A stretch of DNA of 6,089 nucleotides. Source: Clostridiales bacterium (GTDB lineage: Bacteria > Bacillota > Clostridia > TANB77 > CAG-508). Each line of letters starts with the position of its first letter. The first letter of the stretch is position 1. The position numbers were made by a program, and so were the translations under genes. Below the pieces are notes generated by a model. That model made no database searches, was not told where the DNA came from, and worked only from the letters and a program-made list of their open reading frames with translations. The stretch is taken from NCBI GenBank assembly GCA_003518755.1, contig DOYA01000060.1, positions 4,205 through 10,293 of the forward strand, in the 5' to 3' direction. Shown piece after piece: positions 1-6,018 of the stretch.

Positions 1-2
1 GG

Positions 3-80
3 AGATTTTTGACAATATTTTCTATGTTTATTAAGCTATATTTTAGCAAAATTAAAAGAAAAAATCAACTATACACATAG
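3..80 (+). CDS. possible 3' end of an upstream gene (partial)
   Basis: One forward frame is open from the window edge to TAG at 78-80, giving about 25 residues. It has a hydrophobic stretch (FLTIFSMFIKLYF) followed by a basic tail (KIKRK), which would suit the C-terminus of a small membrane protein. The big hairpin that starts 15 bases later could be its terminator. Against this, a 25-codon open frame is not rare by chance in DNA this AT-rich. The other forward frames close at 12 and 34 and could equally be the real ending. I cannot name the gene. Confidence 0.2.
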   Translation, partial: RFLTIFSMFIKLYFSKIKRKNQLYT

Positions 81-94
81 AGTGTTTTACTTTC

Positions 95-183
95 AAATAG
101 TGAATATATAATTATTTTAAGAATAAATCGAATGCTCCAATCGCATTCGATTTATTCTTAAAATATTTATATATTCACTATTT
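95..183. repeat. long near-perfect inverted repeat (hairpin), possible terminator or MITE-like element
   Basis: Arms 95-135 and 143-183 are 41 bases each and complementary with a single mismatch. They enclose a 7-base loop (TCCAATC). With two mismatches and a GU pair the stem can be stretched to about 88-190. The inner pairs are the GC-richest part (CGAATGC/GCATTCG) and the outer two thirds are nearly all A/T. A run of seven Ts follows at 195-202, a little away from the stem. It could stop transcription from upstream before the rnr promoter, but the stem is several times longer than a usual intrinsic terminator, so a palindromic mobile repeat is the alternative. Confidence 0.85.
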
Positions 184-237
184 TAGAGTATGAAATTTTT
201 TTGTATAATAAAAAATATGGCTTTAAATTAAAAAACG

Positions 238-246
238 TGGTATAAT
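238..246 (+). promoter_or_regulatory. extended -10 promoter of rnr
   Basis: TG-G-TATAAT (238-246) is a consensus extended -10 box. No good -35 is found at the usual spacing; the best is TGGCTT-like at 218-223. The extended TG would compensate for this. Transcription would begin near 253 and give a leader of about 92 bases that carries the dyad repeat pair. The site lies downstream of the long hairpin, so rnr would be transcribed independently of upstream genes. Confidence 0.6.
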
Positions 247-268
247 AACAAAAGAACAGAAAATGTAG

Positions 269-331
269 CCAAAAATCTCTGGTACCAGTGACAACAACCA
301 TGCCCAAAATCTCCGGTACTGGTGACAACAA
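269..331. repeat. tandem pair of dyad-symmetric 29-bp repeats in the rnr leader
   Basis: Copy 1 (269-297) and copy 2 (303-331) match at 25 of 29 positions with a period of 34. Each centres on a palindrome: CTGGTACCAG at 279-288 and CCGGTACTGG at 313-322. Three of the four differences fall inside the palindrome and keep it paired (T-A becomes C-G, and G-C becomes G-T). The two cores can also pair with each other, just upstream of the Shine-Dalgarno. The role is unknown: an operator, a leader RNA structure or a dispersed genomic repeat would all fit. Confidence 0.75.
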
Positions 332-334
332 AAA

Positions 335-339
335 AGGAG
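335..339 (+). promoter_or_regulatory. ribosome binding site deciding the rnr start
   Basis: AGGAG at 335-339 lies five bases before ATG 345. An in-frame GTG at 288 and an ATG at 300 would lengthen the protein, but both fall inside the repeat pair and have no Shine-Dalgarno. The residues they would add (TTTMPKISGTGDNKKGEY) are just translated repeat. Confidence 0.8.
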
Positions 340-344
340 AATAT

Positions 345-2465
345 ATGCAAGATAAAGAAAATACTATTTTAAATTTCATGAAAGATAGAGATTATGTGCC
401 AATGAAAGCTAAAGAAATGGCACTTGTTTTAAACATACCAAAAGATAGGTATAATGAACTTATTGAAGTTTTAAATAATCTAGAGTCAGAATGTAAAATT
501 ATAAAAAACAGAAAAAATAGGTATAGATTAAATGATGATGATGTTTTAGTTGGAACATATAGAAGAAATTCTAAAGGATTTGGTTTTGTTAAAACTGAAG
601 AATTTGAAGAAGAAATTTTTGTATCTAAAGATGATTCGAATAATGCACTTAATGGTGATAAAGTGTTAATAAATGTATATAAAAATCAAGAAAAGGGAAA
701 AAGCGTTGAAGGAAAAATAGTAAAAATAATATCACATGGGAAAAACACTTTGGTTGGAACCTTTCAAAATAGCAAAAACTATGGATTTGTTATACCTGAT
801 GACAAAAACTTTGGAACAGATATATTTATTTCAAAAAGCAATTTTGGAAAAGCTAGAAATAATCATAAGGTTTTAGTTGAAATTATAAAATATGGGGAAA
901 AAGGAAAACACGCAGAAGGCAAAATTATTGAAGTTTTAGGTAGACCTAATGAAGCAGGTGTAGACATGCTTTCTTTAATTAAAGAATATGGACTTCCTTC
1001 AACATTTCCAGAAGCGGTTGTAAATGAGGCAAAATCTAAAGGAGATAAAATTGATAGTACACAAATCAAAAATAGAGTAGATTTAAGGGATAAATTAATT
1101 TTTACAATTGATGGGGAAGATGCGAAAGATTTAGATGATGCAGTTAGAGTTGAAAAATTAGAAGATGGTAATTATATTTTAGATGTTCATATTGCTGATG
1201 TAAGCTACTATGTAACTCAAGACAGCTTATTAGATAAAGAGGCATATTTAAGAGGTACTAGTATTTATATGCTAGGAAGAGTTATTCCAATGTTACCTCG
1301 TGAGCTTTCAAATGGTATTTGTAGTTTGAATGCGGGAGAGGAAAGATTTACTCTTTCTTGCACCATGAAGATAAATCCTCATGGTGAAGTTATAGATTCA
1401 AAAATTTACAAAGCTGTAATTAAAGTAACAGAAAGAATGACATATTTGGATGTCCAAAAAATATTGGATAAATCAGATAAAGAAGTTCTAAATAAATATG
1501 AAAAATATTTAGATGAATTTGATAAAATGAAAGAGCTAGCTCTAATTCTTAAAAATAGAAGAATGGAAAAAGGTTATTTAAATTTAGATATTCCAGAAAG
1601 CAAGATAGAGCTTGACCAAGATGGATTTGCAATAGATGTTCATAAATATGAAACATATTTTTCTCATGAAATAATAGAACAATTTATGCTAACTGCAAAT
1701 GAGACAGTTGCTGAAAAATTCTTTTGGCTAGAAGCACCTTTTGTATATAGAATTCACGAAGATCCTGATATAGATAAAATAAAAGAAGCAAATAAATTTT
1801 TATATAATATGAATCTAAAAATAAAAGCTAATAAAGATAAAATTTATCCAAAAGCTTTTGCTGAAGTATTAGAAGAAATAAAAGGAAAGGAAGAGGAAAG
1901 AGTAGTATCTAATTTAATTTTAAGAACATTGAAACTTGCTAGATATTCTGATGAAAACATTGGTCACTTTGGAATTGCAAGCAAATACTATTGTCATTTT
2001 ACATCACCTATTAGAAGATATCCTGATTTATTTATCCATAGAATAATATCAAAATATTTAGATAGTAATTATAATGTTTCTGATGAATTTGTAGAAAAAT
2101 ACAAAACACTTGCTAAACAGGCTGCGATTAATTCTTCTGAAAGAGAAAAGGTTGCTACAAAAACAGAAAGAGAAGCGGAAAAAATTAAAAAGGCAGAATA
2201 TATGGAATCTCATATTGGAGAGGAATATGAAGGAGTTGTTTCAAGTATAACATCATTTGGAATGTTTGTAGAACTTGAAAATACAGTTGAAGGTTTAGTT
2301 GGATTTAAAGATATGGGAGATGAATATTTTTATTATGATGAAAATAATAAAACTCTAGTAGGAGAACACACGAAAAAAACATACAGAATAGGAGATATAG
2401 TTCAAATTAGAGTAGTAAATGCAAGCAAAATATTAAGACAAGTGGATTTTGAGATATTAGATTGA
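345..2465 (+). CDS. rnr: ribonuclease R (RNB-family 3'-5' exoribonuclease)
   Basis: Cytoplasmic, hydrolytic, processive 3'-5' exonuclease that degrades structured RNA. In the family it acts in mRNA decay, rRNA quality control and, with SmpB/tmRNA, clearance of stalled messages. The protein is 706 aa, a normal length for Firmicutes. In order it shows a winged-helix N-terminus (about 1-63), two cold-shock domains (about 68-126 with KGFGFV, and 136-197 with NYGFVI), the RNB catalytic domain (about 244-575) and a C-terminal S1 domain (about 625-706). The metal-binding aspartates are intact in TIDGEDAKDLDDA: D256, D262, D264 and D265. DVSYYV supplies the tyrosine region (288-289), and HFTSPIRRYPDL supplies the conserved arginines (557-558). 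The long lysine-rich tail found after S1 in E. coli is absent. The start is ATG 345, set by AGGAG. It appears monocistronic: its own promoter lies upstream and the next gene has its own. smpB, a frequent neighbour, does not follow. Confidence 0.97.
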   Translation: MQDKENTILNFMKDRDYVPMKAKEMALVLNIPKDRYNELIEVLNNLESECKIIKNRKNRYRLNDDDVLVGTYRRNSKGFGFVKTEEFEEEIFVSKDDSNNALNGDKVLINVYKNQEKGKSVEGKIVKIISHGKNTLVGTFQNSKNYGFVIPDDKNFGTDIFISKSNFGKARNNHKVLVEIIKYGEKGKHAEGKIIEVLGRPNEAGVDMLSLIKEYGLPSTFPEAVVNEAKSKGDKIDSTQIKNRVDLRDKLIFTIDGEDAKDLDDAVRVEKLEDGNYILDVHIADVSYYVTQDSLLDKEAYLRGTSIYMLGRVIPMLPRELSNGICSLNAGEERFTLSCTMKINPHGEVIDSKIYKAVIKVTERMTYLDVQKILDKSDKEVLNKYEKYLDEFDKMKELALILKNRRMEKGYLNLDIPESKIELDQDGFAIDVHKYETYFSHEIIEQFMLTANETVAEKFFWLEAPFVYRIHEDPDIDKIKEANKFLYNMNLKIKANKDKIYPKAFAEVLEEIKGKEEERVVSNLILRTLKLARYSDENIGHFGIASKYYCHFTSPIRRYPDLFIHRIISKYLDSNYNVSDEFVEKYKTLAKQAAINSSEREKVATKTEREAEKIKKAEYMESHIGEEYEGVVSSITSFGMFVELENTVEGLVGFKDMGDEYFYYDENNKTLVGEHTKKTYRIGDIVQIRVVNASKILRQVDFEILD

Positions 2466-2498
2466 AAAATAATTACTATTATATGTAAGACCAAAATA

Positions 2499-2527
2499 TG
2501 GACAATGATATTTAAATTTGATACAAG
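2499..2527 (+). promoter_or_regulatory. weak candidate promoter ahead of the structured segment
   Basis: TGGACA (2499-2504) and TACAAG (2522-2527) are separated by 17 bases, with a TG one base before the -10 (2519-2520). Each hexamer deviates from consensus. Initiation would fall near 2534, exactly where the foldable segment begins, which is the main reason to list it. Confidence 0.25.
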
Positions 2528-2534
2528 TAAAAAG

Positions 2535-2621
2535 AAGCATAAATCTGTGAACCGAAAGATAGAGTATGCAATTTAATTATATATTTTTGGGTTTCACATC
2601 AGTGATGCTTATACACAGATT
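2535..2621 (+). ncRNA. possible structured RNA with competing stems, unassigned
   Basis: An imperfect hairpin is formed by AAGCAT/ATGCTT (2535-2540 with 2605-2610). Inside it, TGTGAACC pairs with GGTTTCACA (2546-2553 with 2590-2598, one bulge), and an A/T extension follows. AATCTGTG (2542-2549) can instead pair perfectly with CACAGATT (2614-2621). This would break the inner stem, or form a pseudoknot with the outer one. The segment lies after the rnr stop and before the next gene's promoter, so it is either an rnr 3' UTR structure or a separate small RNA. It matches no riboswitch or RNA family I can recognise, and no U-run follows to make it a clear terminator. Confidence 0.35.
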
Positions 2622-2645
2622 GTATTATAATAAGATATTATAATA

Positions 2646-2674
2646 TTGACTAAAAGAAAGAAAAATTATATAAT
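2646..2674 (+). promoter_or_regulatory. sigma-A-type promoter of the 393-aa unknown protein
   Basis: TTGACT (2646-2651), a 17-base spacer and TATAAT (2669-2674) make a near-consensus vegetative promoter. It predicts a start near 2681 and a leader of about 68 bases. GAGGTG (2738-2743) lies five bases before ATG 2749. Confidence 0.75.
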
Positions 2675-2748
2675 AATAAATATAAATATTTAAGTTTTAA
2701 ACAAAAATACATATTTATTAAAACAAGAGATAGTAATGAGGTGAAAAA

Positions 2749-3930
2749 ATGAAAAATAATGAACAAAGAGATGAAGAAAATAGTACTGACATAGCATTAT
2801 TAAAACATCAGCAAGAATTTGATAAAATTCAAAAAAGAGAAAAAATAATATTAAAAATCAGTTTATTTTTTAGCAAATTATTTAATAAAAAAATTAAACC
2901 AGATGATAATAGAACCTTACAAAAACATAAAGATGCAGGAGACGGTTTTTCTTACTATATAGCATCACCTTATTTACAAGATAATAGTAATTTTTGTAGT
3001 GTTGTTGAAATTATAGCAGAAAATGGAAGACATGTTTATAAAGGCGTTGTAGGAGGGGCTGATAATGCTGTAGGGTTTATTGAATCTAATGTTACATTGG
3101 AAGAAATTGTATCTAACCCATATGGAAATGAAATTTTTTTAAGAATGCTATCAGAATCAAATGCAGCAGAAGTGCGTGACAAATATTACAAAAAACATGG
3201 ATTGCCTACTGAAAAATTAGAAGGACACATGACATATTGGTCAAATCCTCATTTTGTTTTAGGAACAATAACAAAAGATAAAAATGGTAAATATTCGTTT
3301 GATGATTCAATTGGATTAGATATTGAAGAAGGATTATCTAAAGAAAGAGAGATAACTCAAAAAAAAGATGCTCTGCAAGATCCGAATGATATTTATATAA
3401 AAGTTAGTCCTAATATGGTTATTGCTTATGAAGGATGTGAGATATATAATGGTAAATGTGGACTAGGAATTAAAGGCGTGAATTCGGAAGGAATTTCATA
3501 TTCTTATGATATTGGTTATACTAAAAAAGATAATGATGATAGTTTTTTATCAATTGGAGAGTTGCAATTTGGTTATAGTCAAAAAAGAACAGATGAAAAT
3601 GCATTACCAATAGCAGATTTTCAAAACAAGTATTATGATGTAGCTATATGGTCAGGAGGTAAGAATTTAATTCAGTACTGCATAAAAAAAGAACAATGTG
3701 GATTTGTACAAGCAATAGGTAGTTTAATTACTATAGAAAAACTTGAAAATTTAAATCAGGATGATGTAATGATTTTAGGAGGTATTACATTAGATTCAGA
3801 AGGAAAATGCATGATAGAAGATCAAATTCCACAGTCTGTGAAAGATGCGGTAAAACAGTATTTAGAAGAAAAAAATACTGCTGAGATTATACCATTTAAA
3901 TTTGGAGAGGGTAATGACAATCGAGATTAA
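2749..3930 (+). CDS. hypothetical protein, 393 aa, family not recognised
   Basis: I do not recognise this protein. It is read from ATG 2749 (Shine-Dalgarno GAGGTG, spacing 5) to TAA. The N-terminus (1-31) is polar and charged. Residues 30-50 form a basic, partly hydrophobic stretch (IILKISLFFSKLF followed by NKKIK), which could be an amphipathic helix touching the membrane; it is too short and too charged for a clear transmembrane helix. No signal peptide is seen. The rest (about 65-385) looks like a soluble globular alpha/beta protein, with aromatic- and glycine-rich stretches such as VYKGVVGGADNAVGF (97-110) and VAIWSGGKNLIQYC (298-311). The six cysteines include the pairs C230/C237 and C311/C317; no known metal motif is evident. 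Codon use matches its neighbours. It has its own strong promoter and terminator, so it is a single-gene unit with no functional hint from context. I assign no function. Confidence 0.85.
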   Translation: MKNNEQRDEENSTDIALLKHQQEFDKIQKREKIILKISLFFSKLFNKKIKPDDNRTLQKHKDAGDGFSYYIASPYLQDNSNFCSVVEIIAENGRHVYKGVVGGADNAVGFIESNVTLEEIVSNPYGNEIFLRMLSESNAAEVRDKYYKKHGLPTEKLEGHMTYWSNPHFVLGTITKDKNGKYSFDDSIGLDIEEGLSKEREITQKKDALQDPNDIYIKVSPNMVIAYEGCEIYNGKCGLGIKGVNSEGISYSYDIGYTKKDNDDSFLSIGELQFGYSQKRTDENALPIADFQNKYYDVAIWSGGKNLIQYCIKKEQCGFVQAIGSLITIEKLENLNQDDVMILGGITLDSEGKCMIEDQIPQSVKDAVKQYLEEKNTAEIIPFKFGEGNDNRD

Positions 3931-3931
3931 T

Positions 3932-3976
3932 AATAGTGTAGTTTGAACAAATAATAATTGCTCAAATTACACTATT
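3932..3976. terminator. bidirectional intrinsic terminator between convergent genes
   Basis: Arms 3932-3946 and 3962-3976 pair over 15 bases with one G-T wobble. Three further pairs (CAA/TTG) lie inside after a mismatch. On the + strand it is followed by T-rich sequence (TTATTTATCTATTATTTT), so it serves the unknown gene that ends two bases earlier. On the - strand it begins at the last base of the tmcAL stop codon, and the tail there is less U-rich. Confidence 0.85.
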
Positions 3977-5199
3977 TATTTATCTATTATTTTCCTAGTA
4001 AAATCCAAATTAGCTATACCATCTGCTTGATATCCTAAAGTATAAACATTTGTAGCAAAAATATCTTTTTCAATCATCATATTTAAATTTCTATTAATAT
4101 TCTCATCCATAAATTTTTTAACAGAAGTAATGATTTTTAAGTTGGGATTCGTATTTGAAATTCTGCTTAACAGTTCTTTTCCATTTTTACTAAATCCAAG
4201 AACTCTTATATATGGATTTATTTTTTTTGAGATTTCCATGTTTTTTTGAGTTATTCCAAGTAAAGAATATAGTAAAATTCTTTTAATTCTAGTTTCTGTA
4301 TATCTTTTTGATGAAACTTGGCTTATAAGGTCATATAAACTATTTGTTGAATTAGCTGCTTTTTTTATTGCATGTTCTAATCCTTCAGAAACATCAGGTA
4401 ATTTTCTTAAAGAATCAAAATTTGAATTTCTTAAATTATATATTATTAATTTTTCAAAATCTGAAATATCTCTAACAAAATGCCCTTTGCTTAATTCTTC
4501 TTTTAAAATAGTATAGGAACTAGGAGTCATAGAACTTTTTAAATTGCGAGTGTTTCCTGTTTTAATCATTTCTCTAATTGATGTAGAAGAAGTTATTTTC
4601 CCGGTATAATCTTTGTTTAGATGATTTGTATTTCCTCTTGGAACTATAATAGGATTTATTTTTGAATGATGTTTTTTTAAAGCTTTTAAATACTCTATTG
4701 CTAATATATTATTTGAACCAGATAAAATAGTTCTATAAGAAAAATCATTTAAATATTCAATCAAGGCATTTTCTCTAGCTTTTGGAAAAGACAACCCTTT
4801 ATCTAGTTCTGATTGTAAAAATAATTTATACTCTTTAGGTTCATCAAATAAGGTATTTGCAAGAATATTTAATCTGTTTAATTCTTCACACTCTGTTCCA
4901 AATGAAATATTGTCAACTATTTTTAGAGAATTTAAAATTTTAATTGCACCATCTGCAAAATTTTCTGCACTTGAAACTGAATAAAGAGTTGGTAATTCTA
5001 TTACTAAATCTACACCATTATCAAGAGCCATTTCACATTTAGTCCATTTATCAACTAAAGAAGCTTCACCTCGCTGAGTAAAGTTCCCTCCAATTATTGC
5101 TACAACATAATTATCTTTTGTAAGTTCTTTTGATTTTAAAAGATGATATAGATGCCCATTATGGAATGGGTTATATTCAGCAATAATTCCTAATATCAT
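3976..5199 (-). CDS. tmcAL: tRNA(Met) cytidine acetate ligase (TmcAL/YlbM)
   Basis: TmcAL uses ATP and acetate, through an acetyl-AMP intermediate, to make N4-acetylcytidine at the wobble position C34 of elongator tRNA-Met. This helps faithful AUG decoding and discrimination from AUA. The protein is 407 aa, close to B. subtilis YlbM. It opens with the family signature GIIAEYNPFHNGHLYHL (4-20), including the nucleotidyltransferase HNGH (13-16). GGNFTQRGEASLVDKW (37-52), DLVIELP (64-70), SAENFADGAI (78-87), GSNNILAIEYL (161-171) and SSTSIRE (204-210) follow. The C-terminal domain carries the usual EGLEHAIKKAA and KRYTETRIKRILL stretches. The start is ATG at 5197-5199, with AAAGGA nine bases upstream. 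An in-frame ATG 12 codons earlier is excluded because it lies within the -10 box. It is transcribed alone, convergent with the unknown gene and divergent from the dCMP deaminase gene. Confidence 0.95.
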   Translation of the reverse strand: MILGIIAEYNPFHNGHLYHLLKSKELTKDNYVVAIIGGNFTQRGEASLVDKWTKCEMALDNGVDLVIELPTLYSVSSAENFADGAIKILNSLKIVDNISFGTECEELNRLNILANTLFDEPKEYKLFLQSELDKGLSFPKARENALIEYLNDFSYRTILSGSNNILAIEYLKALKKHHSKINPIIVPRGNTNHLNKDYTGKITSSTSIREMIKTGNTRNLKSSMTPSSYTILKEELSKGHFVRDISDFEKLIIYNLRNSNFDSLRKLPDVSEGLEHAIKKAANSTNSLYDLISQVSSKRYTETRIKRILLYSLLGITQKNMEISKKINPYIRVLGFSKNGKELLSRISNTNPNLKIITSVKKFMDENINRNLNMMIEKDIFATNVYTLGYQADGIANLDFTRKIIDK

Positions 5200-5233
5200 A
5201 AATTCATATCCTTTCTCATTTACATCTGTAGAC

Positions 5234-5261
5234 ATTATATCAAATATTTATCAAAAATCAA
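5234..5261 (-). promoter_or_regulatory. tmcAL promoter (extended -10)
   Basis: Read on the - strand, TTGATT (5256-5261), 16 bases, then TATAAT (5234-5239), with a TG one base ahead of the -10. The start point would be near 5227, giving a leader of about 28 bases to ATG 5199. The alternative ATG at 5233-5235 overlaps the -10 box, so it would not be in the message. Confidence 0.7.
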
Positions 5262-5286
5262 GCAGTATTATTATAGTTTTATGCAA

Positions 5287-5451
5287 AAAAGCCTAAATAT
5301 ATTATTTTTTAATTCCTTGGCGAAAGAAATCTCTATGTACCTGTAATTTTTATTACGAAAATCAGTTACGATGTTGATTTCTCCAGTCGTCCTTCGCTAC
5401 ACTCTGGTTGGTCGCCTTACGTGGAATTTCAAAATAATATATTTAGACTTT
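5287..5451. mobile_element. MITE-like element with terminal inverted repeats, copy 1
   Basis: Ends 5288-5308 and 5431-5451 are inverted repeats of 21 bases with one mismatch, including 15 perfect pairs (5294-5308 with 5431-5445). After a 2x2 mismatch, AATTCC/GGAATT continues the stem. Further in, GGCGA (5319-5323) pairs with TCGCC (5412-5416), GAAATC (5326-5331) with GATTTC (5376-5381), GTAAT with ATTAC (5343-5356, four-base loop), and CCAG with CTGG (5383-5407). This gives a branched, RNA-like fold. Bases 5383-5424 are about 60% G+C by my count, unlike the surroundings. There is no coding capacity. A partial second copy lies after the deaminase gene. It sits between two divergent promoters, so neither neighbouring transcript contains it. 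Target-site duplications are not clear. Confidence 0.7.
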
Positions 5452-5470
5452 ATATCGTATTAGTATAAAT

Positions 5471-5498
5471 TTGACAAATATATTAAATATGATAAAAT
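5471..5498 (+). promoter_or_regulatory. promoter of the dCMP deaminase gene
   Basis: TTGACA (5471-5476, perfect consensus), 16 bases, then TAAAAT (5493-5498), with an extended TG at 5490-5491. Initiation near 5505 leaves a leader of under 20 bases that contains GGAGGTG (5512-5518). The promoter starts 20 bases after the right end of the inverted-repeat element. Confidence 0.7.
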
Positions 5499-5522
5499 GT
5501 AGGAAATTAATGGAGGTGCATT

Positions 5523-6005
5523 ATGGAAAGAGTTGACAAAACAAACTATTATTTAGATATAGCTGAGACAATATCAGAAAGAGGAACATGCCTTAGAAAC
5601 AATTATGGAAGTGTAATTGTAAAAAATGATGAAATAATTTCAACAGGTTATTCAGGTGCACCAAGAGGTAGAAAAAATTGCTTAGATTTAGGGTATTGTA
5701 CAAGAAAACAAAAAACAGACTTAAGTGGTGCAGGTTTTGAGCACTGTAGGTCTGTTCATAGTGAGCAAAATGCAATAATATCAGCTAATAGAAGAGATAT
5801 GATAGGCAGTACTTTATATTTAGTTGGAATTAATAAAAGAAATGGAGAATATGTAAAAGATAATTACCCTTGTACTTTGTGTAAAAGAATGATTATCAAT
5901 GCTGGTATTGAAAGAGTTGTTATGAGAGATACAAAAACAGAGTATAGAGTGGAATTTATTGATGATTGGATTAAAAATGACGATACAATGGTAATTATTG
6001 TTTAG
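5523..6005 (+). CDS. deoxycytidylate (dCMP) deaminase, ComEB-like
   Basis: Zinc-dependent cytoplasmic enzyme that converts dCMP to dUMP, the substrate for thymidylate synthase. The 160-aa length suits the family; B. subtilis ComEB is somewhat longer. The catalytic zinc motifs are complete: H79-S-E81 (the usual form is HAE, here HSE in VHSEQNAI) and P116-C117-x-x-C120 (PCTLC). GYSGAPRG (42-49) matches the GYNGxPxG loop seen in allosteric dCMP deaminases, which argues against cytidine or tRNA-adenosine deaminase. Extra C23, C53, C59, H74 and C75 resemble ligands of the second, structural zinc known in some members such as the phage T4 enzyme; this is inference. The start is ATG 5523, with GGAGGTG a few bases upstream. 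It is a single gene with its own promoter, flanked on both sides by copies of the same non-coding repeat. Codon use is like that of the neighbours. Confidence 0.93.
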   Translation: MERVDKTNYYLDIAETISERGTCLRNNYGSVIVKNDEIISTGYSGAPRGRKNCLDLGYCTRKQKTDLSGAGFEHCRSVHSEQNAIISANRRDMIGSTLYLVGINKRNGEYVKDNYPCTLCKRMIINAGIERVVMRDTKTEYRVEFIDDWIKNDDTMVIIV

Positions 6006-6018
6006 TATTCAAAATCTT

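Noticed and set aside
269..331. CRISPR array
   Set aside because: There are only two imperfect units, with a 5-base gap instead of a spacer and no cas genes.
288..344. N-terminal extension of RNase R from GTG 288 or ATG 300
   Set aside because: It lies inside the tandem dyad repeat, has no Shine-Dalgarno and encodes only translated repeat. ATG 345 has AGGAG at correct spacing and gives a normal family N-terminus.
167..379. 70-codon open frame on the - strand across the rnr leader
   Set aside because: It is composed of hairpin arm, promoter and dyad repeats read backwards. It has no plausible ribosome binding site, and the sequence is explained by those elements.
863..1069. 68-codon open frame on the - strand inside rnr
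   Set aside because: It is antisense to a well-conserved RNase R region and has no independent signals.
2546..2575. Resemblance to a cyclic-di-GMP (GEMM-I) riboswitch (GAACCGAAAG...GCAA)
   Set aside because: Only short words match. The paired stems and the conserved second half of the aptamer are missing, and no gene start lies directly downstream.
2566..2643. 25-aa mini-gene with a hydrophobic stretch (ATG 2566 to TAA)
   Set aside because: There is no convincing Shine-Dalgarno, and it overlaps the foldable segment whose pairings explain the sequence better. A frame this short is expected by chance.
5200..5235. Longer TmcAL start at ATG 5235
   Set aside because: This ATG overlaps the predicted -10 box, lacks a ribosome binding site and adds 12 residues before the conserved family start MILGIIAEYNPFHNGH.
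5593..5775. 60-codon open frame on the - strand inside the dCMP deaminase gene
   Set aside because: It is antisense to conserved deaminase motifs. Its His/Leu/Phe-rich composition is typical of reverse-read AT-rich coding DNA.
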